A stretch of 64,000 nucleotides of DNA, from positions 1,165,501 through 1,229,500 of the forward strand of contig NZ_CP150290.1 in NCBI RefSeq assembly GCF_038051995.1. The letters are read 5' to 3'. The translations under genes and the position numbers were made by a program. The notes below the pieces were generated by a model that ran no database searches, was not told the origin of the DNA, and worked only from the letters and a program-made list of their open reading frames with translations. Of the stretch, positions 31,843-39,964 are shown piece after piece. Every line of letters begins with the position of its first letter. Positions within the stretch are counted from its first letter, which is position 1. This DNA is from Paenibacillus sp. FSL H8-0537 (lineage in GTDB: Bacteria; Bacillota; Bacilli; Paenibacillales; Paenibacillaceae).

Positions 31843-32229
31843 GTGGAGAAAAAGTATGAATTTTTATATAAAATTAAAGATGTATTGACAGATAGGGCGT
31901 TCCAAGGGATTCCATTAGGCAGTAAATTTGATGAATCTAGATTTGAAGATATTAGAATAATAGACGATACGGGGTATCCCATTTATTCATTTAATAATAT
32001 AGAACTTGAAATTGTAGATGATTTAATTTATAGAATCGGAATATGTTGTGATGAATCGGTGCTTATTGATGATGTAGTAAAAATATTTGGATATACTGAG
32101 TTTAAAACGTATGAGCAGTTTACATTTGTATCCTACATGTATGATTTTTGTGTAATAAATTTTAAATTTGTAGGGTTAGATGCACCTGCCATAGACATAT
32201 CTATATGTTCAACTATGTTTATGGACTAA
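31843..32229 (+). CDS. hypothetical protein (128 aa), GTG start
   Basis: Not recognised. The frame is open from 31723, but that start lies in a terminator. GTG 31843 has GGAGG 5 nt upstream (31833-31837) and is chosen. The protein is acidic and reads like a compact alpha/beta domain: GIPLGSKFDESRFEDIRIID, then YSFNNIELEIVDDLIYRIGI and YDFCVINFKFVGLDAPAIDI. Size and composition fit immunity proteins of contact-dependent toxins, but no toxin is adjacent. AT-rich relative to the helicase gene that starts 84 bases later. Function unknown. Confidence 0.5.
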   Translation: MEKKYEFLYKIKDVLTDRAFQGIPLGSKFDESRFEDIRIIDDTGYPIYSFNNIELEIVDDLIYRIGICCDESVLIDDVVKIFGYTEFKTYEQFTFVSYMYDFCVINFKFVGLDAPAIDISICSTMFMD

Positions 32230-32313
32230 TTTAGTTTATATCTGAGAACCTCAAGAAATATAAGATAGAAAACCCATGCTTAATGACTGATTCCAAACAC
32301 ACAGAGGTGTTCC

Positions 32314-35300
32314 ATGAAGCAAGGTCTTTATGAACAGGTCATCAATAACGGAACGTTGAGGCAGCTGGGGGCATTAGATCCGTCGGCCTATGATATTGGC
32401 AAGGAGCCGCTTGATCCGGAGGAAGCGCGGAAGCTGCTTTCCAACTATATCGCGACTGTCATTCGCCGAGCATTAAAGCTGGTGCGTGAGAGTTCGAGCA
32501 GCGACGAGGAAGCGGTACTGGCGCAGGTTCGAGCCTGCAACGAAATGATAGCCTCGCTCAGAAATAGTCTCGATCATCAGGATTATGAGGAGCTGGAGCT
32601 GCACGAGCAAGGGGAAATCCTTACCTACGTTTATGCCAAGCTAAATTCTCATCGTGCGATCAAAAATGATAAGGTCGTACGTCCAACAACGCCGCTATCT
32701 CAAAGCTCGCTTTTCACAGGCTCACATGCCGAGCCCAATATGTTGAACGAATTAAAGCAGGAAATTGTAACGGCGGATCGCATTGAATTTCTCGTTTCTT
32801 TTATCAAATGGAGTGGGCTTCGTTGTCTCATGGAGCAGCTTGAGCAATTTACCGCACGAGGCGGGCAACTGCGGGTAATCACGACTACCTATATGGAAGC
32901 GACAGATTTCAAGGCGGTTATGGAGCTGAGCAAGCTGCCTAATACGGAAATTAAAATCTCCTATGATAGCAGCCGTACAAGATTGCATGCCAAAGCTTAT
33001 GTTTTCAAAAGGGATACGGGATTTACGACCGCTTATGTCGGTTCATCCAATCTTTCGAATCCTGCGCTTACAAGTGGGCTAGAGTGGAATTTGAAGGTAA
33101 CGGAGAAGGATTCCTACGACGTGCTGAAAAAAATCGAAGCGACCTTCGAAAGCTATTGGAATGATCGTGAGTTTGCCAGCTATTCAGTTAACGATCCGGA
33201 GCATGAAGACCGACTGAAGCAAGCACTTGGAAAACGGGATAAAAATGCTTCGAATCAAGAAACGATGTATTTTGCTTTCAATATTATGCCTTATGATTAT
33301 CAGAAGGAAATCCTTGAGAAGCTGGAAGCGGAGAGAACGTTATACGGCAGGTCGAAAAATTTGCTTGTCGCCGCTACAGGTGTAGGCAAAACGGTCATTT
33401 CCGCTTTTGACTACCGACGTTTTACACAGCGGAATGCCCGAGCCAGGCTGTTATTCGTGGCCCATCGGGAAGAGATTTTGAAGCAAAGCCTGGACACGTT
33501 TCGCTTTGTTCTGAAGGACTTGAACTTTGGTGAGCTGCATGTCGGGAGTCATCAGGCTGGGTCTATTGATCACCTTTTTATCAGTATTCAGAGCTTTAAT
33601 ACACTTAAGTTAACGGAGCATACAACAGCAGACTACTACGATTTTATTATAGTGGATGAGTTTCACCATGCTGCGGCGCCAACTTATCAGAAGCTGTTAA
33701 AGCATTACCGACCGAGCATCTTACTGGGTCTAACGGCAACGCCTGAACGGATGGACGGCAAGGATGTTCTGCATTATTTTGACGATACGATTGCTGCGGA
33801 AATTCGTCTGACAGATGCGATTGATCGAAAATTGCTTTGTCCCTTTCAATACTTTGGGGTGAGCGATCATGTGGATCTGTCTCAAGTGAAATGGTCAAGA
33901 CGTGGCTATGATCTGCAGGAGCTTGAGAACCTATATACGAACAACAAAATTCGAGCCACACAAATTATTAACAGCTTGAAAAAATATGTGACCGATGTAG
34001 ACGATGTGAAGGGACTTGGGTTTTGTGTAGGGGTTAACCATGCGCTTTATATGGCTAAAGTGTTTAATGAAGCGGGTATTCCAGCGCAAGCGTTGCATGG
34101 CGGTTCAAGTGAACAGGACCGGAGCCAAGTCAAGCATAAGCTCGTAAATGGCGAGCTAAAAATGATTTTTGTCGTAGACCTCTATAATGAGGGTGTCGAC
34201 ATACCAGAAGTGAATACGGTGTTGTTCCTGCGCCCGACGGAAAGTTTGACGGTATTTTTGCAGCAATTAGGCCGGGGCCTTCGGTTAGCGGAAGGGAAGG
34301 AATGCTTGACGGTTCTCGATTTTATTGGCCAATCGCATAAGGATTACAATTTTCAGGATAAGTTTCGAGCGATATTGGGAAAGACGAAGCATTCTGTCCA
34401 GCATTATGTAGAGCATGGTTTTTCGAGTCTGCCGAAGGGCAGCTTTATTCAGCTAGAGAAGCTGGCCAAAACCTTCATTCTATATAATTTGAAGCAGGCA
34501 ACGATAAACAGACGAAGCCTGATTTATAAGCTGAAATATTTTGAAGGGGACACGGGACTTGAGCTGAGCCTTGAGAATTTTGCCCATTACCATGGGATGA
34601 CCTTGCAGGAGCTTTATGGCGGGAGAACAGGAAAACGTTCCTTTCGAGGGTTGATGGTAGAAGCAGAGGTTCTAGATGCTTTCGAAATGGAGCAGGAGGA
34701 TCACTTAGTCAAACGATTGCCTGCCTTGCTAAGCCTTAACTCGCGTAGGCTATTAAAGTTCCTCATTGCTTACCTATCTGGTGAAAAAATCGCGGCTACA
34801 GAAGAAGAGCTGCTCATGCTGAATCTGTTCTACTACACGTTCTATTCATCTGAGCCTAGCAAGCAAGGCTTTACGAGTATGGAGCAGGGCATTCAATTTA
34901 TTATTTCCTGCCCAGCGTTCCGGGAAGAGATCATTGATATTTTATCCTATAATATGAAGCATATAAATTTCGTTGACGAGTCCAATGCTTTTCCATATGC
35001 GTGTCCATTAGATTTGCATTGCAGGTATTCGACCAATCAAATATTAGCGGCTTTTGGGGTTTGGAACGAGGATAAGGCGCCAAGCTTCCGTGAAGGCGTG
35101 AAATATTTGGAGGATAAGGGGACGGATATTTTCTTTATCACGCTCAATAAATCAGATAAGGATTTCTCGCCGTCCACCCTATACGAAGACTATGCGATTA
35201 ACGAGCGTTTGTTCCATTGGCAGACTCAAAGCCGCATCTCGGAGGAGACGAAAACCGCTCAAAGATATATTCATCATAAGCAGCTTGGCCATCGCATTGC

Positions 35301-35472
35301 TTTATTCGTTCGTGAATACAAGGAAGAGCATAATTTCACGTCGCCGTTTATGTTTTTAGGAGAAGTGGAGTATGTTAGGCACGAAGGGAATAAGCCGATG
35401 AGCTTTGTGTGGCGCTTGAAGAAGGAAATGCCTCCTGCCTTAGTGCCGGCAGCGAATAAAGCGATTGTTTAG
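32314..35472 (+). CDS. PLD-nuclease / superfamily 2 helicase, DUF3427 type (1052 aa)
   Basis: A fusion of a phospholipase-D-type nuclease and an SF2 helicase. After a helical N-terminus come the HKD motif HAKAYVFKRDTG and GSSNLSNPAL (about 225-252). The helicase has Walker A ATGVGKT (about 354-360), VDEFHH (about 447), LTATPERMDG (about 473) and motif VI LQQLGRGLR (about 650). The C-terminal about 350 residues match the DUF3427 region. Only one HKD is visible, so the nuclease would act as a dimer. It ends 16 bases before the probable Nudix start, with AGGAGG spanning its stop, so the two are co-translated. Such helicases occur in defence loci. Parts of this gene recur at 18.2 kb and 41.7 kb, so this is the donor or the sole intact copy of a rearranged locus. 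GC-rich relative to the McrB island. Confidence 0.88.
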   Translation: MKQGLYEQVINNGTLRQLGALDPSAYDIGKEPLDPEEARKLLSNYIATVIRRALKLVRESSSSDEEAVLAQVRACNEMIASLRNSLDHQDYEELELHEQGEILTYVYAKLNSHRAIKNDKVVRPTTPLSQSSLFTGSHAEPNMLNELKQEIVTADRIEFLVSFIKWSGLRCLMEQLEQFTARGGQLRVITTTYMEATDFKAVMELSKLPNTEIKISYDSSRTRLHAKAYVFKRDTGFTTAYVGSSNLSNPALTSGLEWNLKVTEKDSYDVLKKIEATFESYWNDREFASYSVNDPEHEDRLKQALGKRDKNASNQETMYFAFNIMPYDYQKEILEKLEAERTLYGRSKNLLVAATGVGKTVISAFDYRRFTQRNARARLLFVAHREEILKQSLDTFRFVLKDLNFGELHVGSHQAGSIDHLFISIQSFNTLKLTEHTTADYYDFIIVDEFHHAAAPTYQKLLKHYRPSILLGLTATPERMDGKDVLHYFDDTIAAEIRLTDAIDRKLLCPFQYFGVSDHVDLSQVKWSRRGYDLQELENLYTNNKIRATQIINSLKKYVTDVDDVKGLGFCVGVNHALYMAKVFNEAGIPAQALHGGSSEQDRSQVKHKLVNGELKMIFVVDLYNEGVDIPEVNTVLFLRPTESLTVFLQQLGRGLRLAEGKECLTVLDFIGQSHKDYNFQDKFRAILGKTKHSVQHYVEHGFSSLPKGSFIQLEKLAKTFILYNLKQATINRRSLIYKLKYFEGDTGLELSLENFAHYHGMTLQELYGGRTGKRSFRGLMVEAEVLDAFEMEQEDHLVKRLPALLSLNSRRLLKFLIAYLSGEKIAATEEELLMLNLFYYTFYSSEPSKQGFTSMEQGIQFIISCPAFREEIIDILSYNMKHINFVDESNAFPYACPLDLHCRYSTNQILAAFGVWNEDKAPSFREGVKYLEDKGTDIFFITLNKSDKDFSPSTLYEDYAINERLFHWQTQSRISEETKTAQRYIHHKQLGHRIALFVREYKEEHNFTSPFMFLGEVEYVRHEGNKPMSFVWRLKKEMPPALVPAANKAIV

Positions 35473-35487
35473 GAGGATGTGATTGGA

Positions 35488-35883
35488 ATGCTCGAGGTGG
35501 CAGCGGCAATTATAAGCAATGAACAGAATCAGCTCTTAATCGCTCGGCGCAAAAAAGGAAAATCGCAGGAAGGATTATGGGAGTTTCCTGGCGGGAAAAT
35601 CGAGCAGGGAGAATCGGCGCAGTCCTGTCTCCGCAGAGAGCTGCTGGAGGAGATGCAGATTGAGATTTTTCCCCATGAATGGTTTGGTGTGAACGACCAT
35701 TATTATGGCGCTACTCATATCCGGCTAGTCGCGTATAAAGCTTCATACGTAAGCGGTGAGATTATTTTAGTCGATCATGATGACTATCGTTGGGTTCGTC
35801 GTGAGGAGCTGAAAGGCTATAGCTTTGCGCCAGCCGATATTAAGTTTGTTGAGATGCTGGAGCTCGAACAGGGCTTAGAATAG
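35488..35883 (+). CDS. Nudix hydrolase, MutT-like (131 aa)
   Basis: A nucleoside-diphosphate-X hydrolase. The Nudix box GKIEQGE...RRELLEEMQI (about residues 34-55) is complete: Gly, Glu, then REL-EE with the metal-binding glutamates. The N-terminus MLEVAAAIISNEQNQLLIAR and length are those of MutT/8-oxo-dGTP-type and CTP-type pyrophosphatases. GTG 35479 is an alternative start but sits only 2 nt from AGGAGG (35471-35476); ATG 35488 with 11 nt is preferred. Paired with the PLD-helicase, it may hydrolyse a modified or signalling nucleotide instead of doing housekeeping. Two decayed copies of this gene lie at 41.8 and 62.9 kb. Confidence 0.9.
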   Translation: MLEVAAAIISNEQNQLLIARRKKGKSQEGLWEFPGGKIEQGESAQSCLRRELLEEMQIEIFPHEWFGVNDHYYGATHIRLVAYKASYVSGEIILVDHDDYRWVRREELKGYSFAPADIKFVEMLELEQGLE

Positions 35884-35914
35884 ATGGGAAAAGACGATTT
35901 CTTAACGGATATGC

Positions 35915-35975
35915 TCCCATCATAGTAGATAGTAGAAAAAACAAAACTTCTACTGCTACCATGATGGGGGTTTTT
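35915..35975 (+). terminator. long intrinsic terminator of the helicase-Nudix operon
   Basis: CCCATCAT(A)GTAG..AGTAGAA pairs with TTCTACTGCTACCATGATGGG across a loop of about 10 bases, followed by TTTTT. The same structure, with substitutions, follows the decayed Nudix copy at 42182-42240. Confidence 0.85.
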
Positions 35976-35978
35976 GCA

Positions 35979-36085
35979 ATGTCTAAAAGGAGTCCAATTT
36001 CATTTGATGTAGAACGACATGTTGTAAAAAGATGCCTTGAACATGATTAAAATCCTTATTATGAAGCAGAGGGTTATGAAGGATA
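35979..36085 (+). pseudogene. remnant of an IS3-type orfA transposase start
   Basis: ATG 35979 opens MSKRSPISFDVERHVVKRCL, then EHD, stop, NPYYEAEGYE. The pattern 'KxxVVxRCLEH..NPxYEA' resembles the start of IS3-family OrfA helix-turn-helix proteins. It is interrupted by a stop and disappears after about 35 codons. The ends of the element are not visible. In the gap 35884-36764 it is accompanied by two terminators and the broken signal-peptide gene below. Confidence 0.45.
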
Positions 36086-36151
36086 ATTCGTATTTTCTGT
36101 ACACGGTTTGTTGATGTGAAATGGATGTGAAACGGCCACATTTACCTTTAA

Positions 36152-36198
36152 AACAAGTCATAACCACCGCTTAGTCGGTGGTTATGACTTGTTTTTTT
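36152..36198 (+). terminator. strong orphan terminator
   Basis: A perfect 18-bp stem, AACAAGTCATAACCACCG / CGGTGGTTATGACTTGTT, with a 6-base loop, followed by more T. No intact gene lies before it, so it probably belonged to a lost gene. Confidence 0.88.
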
Positions 36199-36448
36199 GC
36201 AGGAGAAAATGACTGATCAAGGTCATTGTTCATGTAATGATTCATGCAATTTGGCATATATGCGTTCTTTGTGAAGGCAGCATGCTGTGGAATTATGTCG
36301 ATTTTTAAGGTTTTTTTAAGGTGCGATTTTTTATACTAGGCTAAAAGGAAGGGGACAAAAGTATGACGATCTGTGGGGGCATACGCACATTGCAGGAGAG
36401 AGATAAAAAAGCTTGTAGATTTTGTAATTGAACAAAAGGAAGAAAGGA

Positions 36449-36660
36449 ATGGGCAAGCAATCAACAAAAAATGATCAGAAGTGTCCTGACGGCAAGAAGG
36501 ATAGTTCTAATGCTGCTTATTTGTATGCTGACCCTTGGATATGTTCCCGAATTCCAGACATGAAGGTTGGAGCGCGCTTATGCAGCATCTGACAAATGGA
36601 CGAAGGCAGGGAAATCAGGCATCTCGAAACAACTACAACATATTTGTCATGAAGCTTGAT
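36449..36660 (+). pseudogene. broken start of a secreted-protein gene
   Basis: ATG 36449 has GGAAGAAAGG upstream, but the frame is soon wrong. In another frame (ATG 36471) the text MIRSVLTARRIVLMLLICML reads as a good signal peptide, then a TGA, and after a further shift RAYAASDKWTKAG, which looks like a signal-peptidase site and mature N-terminus. Nothing recognisable follows. It is likely the decayed 5' end of a surface-protein gene that preceded the cohesin-SLH gene. Confidence 0.4.
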
Positions 36661-36764
36661 CTGGCAGATGGGAATTGGAAGCAGAAAATATTATTGGCGA
36701 TGGTATTGTGATGACAAGGATGTCAAGTCAATCTTGGCGATCATTTCAGGAAAGGGTTGAGCAC

Positions 36765-39700
36765 ATGAAATTTTATGAGATGAAGGAGCGAAATTTGGCA
36801 GGCTGGAGAAGATGGGTATCCCTCTTGCTGGTTATTTGTCTGGTGCTGTCCGTCAGTCCGACGGTTAGAGCCGGAAGTTCCTCGGGTACAGATAATCTGC
36901 CTGCCATTGAAGTGAGCAGTACGGAGGGCAAGCCGGGAGATACAGTAAGTATGGCAGTATTTTCCGAGCCGGAAGACCTTATTTATAAATTTGATTTCTC
37001 GCTCGAATACGATGCCAGTTCACTTGAATTGCTGTCAGTGGATGACGAGCTTCATGTAAGCAGTACAGAGACCTACACAATTGATAGCAGCACAACAGGC
37101 AGCATTCACTTCAATGCACTTCTTTCAAATACAGTAATTTTGGAGAAGACCAAGATTGCTACACTGAACTTCAGAATCAAAGAAAGTGTACTGCCTGGTG
37201 ATTTAATGGTAAATGTAACGAATTATGTTGGTAATGATCCATCCGATTCAATCTATATTTCTAATGGAAGCATTAACGTCACAGCAGCGAAGTATTCAGT
37301 GGCCTTCGATTCACAAGGAGGCAGCTTGGTGGAGAGCGTCATCGATGTAAACAGCGGAGCAACCATCAGCGAGCCGCCCGCTCCGATCAGGAAAGGCTAC
37401 AGCTTCATGGGCTGGTACACCAACCCGGAAGGGACATCAGCCTGGGATTTCTCCTCAGCAGGAGTTAAGGCGAACACGACACTTTATGCCAAATGGCAGC
37501 GTCATACAGTAACGATCGGCATTGGCAGTATAGCCGGAGCGCCGGGTGAGACAGTCAATGTCTCGGTAAGAGCCGTTAGCGAGATTTCTGGAGTCGGCTC
37601 CTACATGCTGCGAATAGACTTTGATGCAGGCGCCCTGGAAGTGACGGATATTCAAGGTGCAGCGGGCGACTACTTCGACTCCAATTATAATAATACATCA
37701 GGCTGGCTCAAGACGGTCTGGGTAGACAGTGACGGTGGAGATACGCCGATTATGGCTGGAGACGAGCTGTTCACGGTGAGCTTCCTCATCAAGAACGAGG
37801 CGACAAATGGACAGAAGGCTCTGACCGTGCAGACGTCAGACTTGAATCAATTTAGTGTCACAGATGCTTCGGCAAATGAGATGGAGAAGACACTGAATCC
37901 CGGTAAAGTAACAGTCTCGCCGTCGTCTGGAAATTTGGACGTACCTGCTGTTCCACAAGGACTGACAGCAGTTGGAGGAGACAGTCAGGCTTATCTGGAA
38001 TGGACTACAGTAACAGAAGCGACATATTACAACATTTACATGGCGACAGAGCCAGAGGGATATAGTGAACAGAAGATCGCGAGTGTAGCGGCCTCTGTCT
38101 ACACGGTCAACAATCTGAGCAACGGTCAAGCTTATTACTTTACGGTTAAAGCAGGCAATGCTCATGGGCTGAGCGATGCTTCGGTACAGCAGAGTGCAAC
38201 TCCAAGCGCCGGAGGTGGTTCCGGACCTGACACACCGACGCCTGCAACCGTTCCGGGAGTGCCAACGAACGTGACAGCTATTGCGGGAAATGGACAAGCA
38301 ACGGTCCGCTTCACAGCACCGGCAAGCGATGGCGGCAGCTCGATTACTGGCTACGAGGTTACTGCCGAGCCGGGTGGAGTTGTTGTGACAGGAACGGCAA
38401 GTCCAATCGTCGTGACTGGTTTGACCAATGGAACAAGCTATACGTTCACGGTAAAAGCTGTGAATACAATCGGGGCGAGCGCTGCTTCAGTTGTATCCAA
38501 TGCAGTGGACCCTTACAGCAGCAGCACCAGTGGTGGTACCGGTACGCCTGTAACGACAACGCCATCCCAGGCTGTCGGCGTGGAGATTCTAGTCAATGGC
38601 AAGGCTGAGCAAGCGGGGACGGTGGTCACAAGCGATCGCAGCGGCCAGAAGGTAATAACCATTCAGGTTGATCCGCAGAAGCTGGAGCAAAGGCTTGCAG
38701 CAGAAGGCCAGGGAGCGGTCATCACAATTCCGGTCAGCACAAGCTCGGATGTAATCATTGGCGAGTTGAACGGTCAAATGGTCAAGAACATGGAAAGCAA
38801 GCAGGCGGTAGTCGAACTCAGGACCCTTCAGGCGACGTATACGCTCCCTGCAAGTCAAATCCAGATTGATTCCATTACGGAGAAAATGGGCAGGTCCGTT
38901 GCACTGAAGGATATAAAAATATACATTGAAATCGCTGCGACAACAGCAAGTATGCTGAAGATAGTAGAGGATACAGCTGCGAAAGGCTCGTTCACTTTCG
39001 AGGTGCCGCCGATTGAATTTACAGTGAAGGCCGTGAATGGTGATACTACTGTTGAAGTGTCGAAATTCAATGCTTACGTGCAGCGGAGCATCGTGATTCC
39101 GGCTGGAGTCGATCCGAACAAGATTACGACAGGTGTCGTGGTTGCTCCAGACGGCAGCGTGCGGCATGTACCGACGAAGATCGTGAATGATGGTGGAACC
39201 TATTATGCGCAAATTAACAGTTTGACTAACAGCACCTATTCCGTTGTATGGAATCCGGTGGAATTCGACGATGTGGCTTCGCATTGGTCACAGTCGGCTG
39301 TGAATGATTTGGGATCACGGATGATTATTGAAGGGACTGGCGATGGGCAGTTCAGTCCGAATCGCGACATCACCCGCGCGGAGTTTGCAGCTATCCTTGT
39401 ACGGGGGCTGGGACTTGCTTTCGAGCAGGGAGAAGCAGCATTCTCGGATGTGAAGCAGACGGACTGGTACAGCAAGGCAGTCAGCACAGCACAAGCATAC
39501 GAACTGATTGGCGGATATGAAGATGGTACATTCCGTCCGAATGACAAGATTACGCGTGAGCAGGCGATGGTCATGCTGGCGAAGGCGATGAAGTTGACGG
39601 GACTCAAGGACAAGCAATCTTCTGTGACCACATCCACAACCGCCGTACTCGATTCGTTCAAGGATGCAACAGCCGTATCGACCTGGGCGCAAGACGGTGT

Positions 39701-39830
39701 AGCCGACAGCGTGCAGGCAGGCATTGTATCCGGTAGAGGCTCTGCTGAGCTGGCACCTAAGCAGCATATGACTCGCGCCGAGGTAGCAGCGATGGTTCAA
39801 AGGCTTCTGCGGCAATCCGGTCTGATTTAA
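36765..39830 (+). CDS. SLH-anchored scaffold-like protein with two cohesin domains (1021 aa)
   Basis: A secreted surface protein. Signal peptide WVSLLLVICLVLSVSPTVRA (ATG 36765, AAAGGG 9 nt upstream; the longer TTG-start frame at 36675 is rejected). Domains: cohesin-like 1 (about 43-165, starting LPAIEVSSTEGKPGDTVSMA), an InlB B-repeat (about 178-245, with GYSFMGWYT and TTLYAKW), cohesin-like 2 (about 247-380, IGSIAGAPGETVNVSVRA, FLIKNEA), two fibronectin type III domains (about 388-480 and 495-585), an unassigned beta-rich region (about 600-825), and three SLH domains (about 830-1020). Cohesins bind dockerins. The very next gene encodes a protein ending in a dockerin, so this pair may build a wall-anchored assembly like a minimal cellulosome, but for a non-enzymatic or unknown partner. 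Confidence 0.85.
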   Translation: MKFYEMKERNLAGWRRWVSLLLVICLVLSVSPTVRAGSSSGTDNLPAIEVSSTEGKPGDTVSMAVFSEPEDLIYKFDFSLEYDASSLELLSVDDELHVSSTETYTIDSSTTGSIHFNALLSNTVILEKTKIATLNFRIKESVLPGDLMVNVTNYVGNDPSDSIYISNGSINVTAAKYSVAFDSQGGSLVESVIDVNSGATISEPPAPIRKGYSFMGWYTNPEGTSAWDFSSAGVKANTTLYAKWQRHTVTIGIGSIAGAPGETVNVSVRAVSEISGVGSYMLRIDFDAGALEVTDIQGAAGDYFDSNYNNTSGWLKTVWVDSDGGDTPIMAGDELFTVSFLIKNEATNGQKALTVQTSDLNQFSVTDASANEMEKTLNPGKVTVSPSSGNLDVPAVPQGLTAVGGDSQAYLEWTTVTEATYYNIYMATEPEGYSEQKIASVAASVYTVNNLSNGQAYYFTVKAGNAHGLSDASVQQSATPSAGGGSGPDTPTPATVPGVPTNVTAIAGNGQATVRFTAPASDGGSSITGYEVTAEPGGVVVTGTASPIVVTGLTNGTSYTFTVKAVNTIGASAASVVSNAVDPYSSSTSGGTGTPVTTTPSQAVGVEILVNGKAEQAGTVVTSDRSGQKVITIQVDPQKLEQRLAAEGQGAVITIPVSTSSDVIIGELNGQMVKNMESKQAVVELRTLQATYTLPASQIQIDSITEKMGRSVALKDIKIYIEIAATTASMLKIVEDTAAKGSFTFEVPPIEFTVKAVNGDTTVEVSKFNAYVQRSIVIPAGVDPNKITTGVVVAPDGSVRHVPTKIVNDGGTYYAQINSLTNSTYSVVWNPVEFDDVASHWSQSAVNDLGSRMIIEGTGDGQFSPNRDITRAEFAAILVRGLGLAFEQGEAAFSDVKQTDWYSKAVSTAQAYELIGGYEDGTFRPNDKITREQAMVMLAKAMKLTGLKDKQSSVTTSTTAVLDSFKDATAVSTWAQDGVADSVQAGIVSGRGSAELAPKQHMTRAEVAAMVQRLLRQSGLI

Positions 39831-39842
39831 TTAGTTCAGTTC

Positions 39843-39867
39843 AGGGGGCAATTCGCCCCCTGTGTTT
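39843..39867 (+). terminator. weak terminator between cohesin and dockerin genes
   Basis: AGGGGGC / GCCCCCT around AATTC, then GTGTTTG. The U-tract is poor, so read-through into the dockerin gene is likely. Confidence 0.5.
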
Positions 39868-39964
39868 GTATACGTTGGCAGACGTTCTTTAAGCGGTATT
39901 TCTGCTTGCATCATGGGAAATATGGAATGCATTTTTGCATTATCGAGAGGAGAAAGAACAATTT

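Noticed and set aside
27609..36142. Paired GATGTGAA words near 27613 and 36113 as phage attachment sites
   Set aside because: The shared core is short and imperfect, the flanks do not match, and no integrase gene is present.
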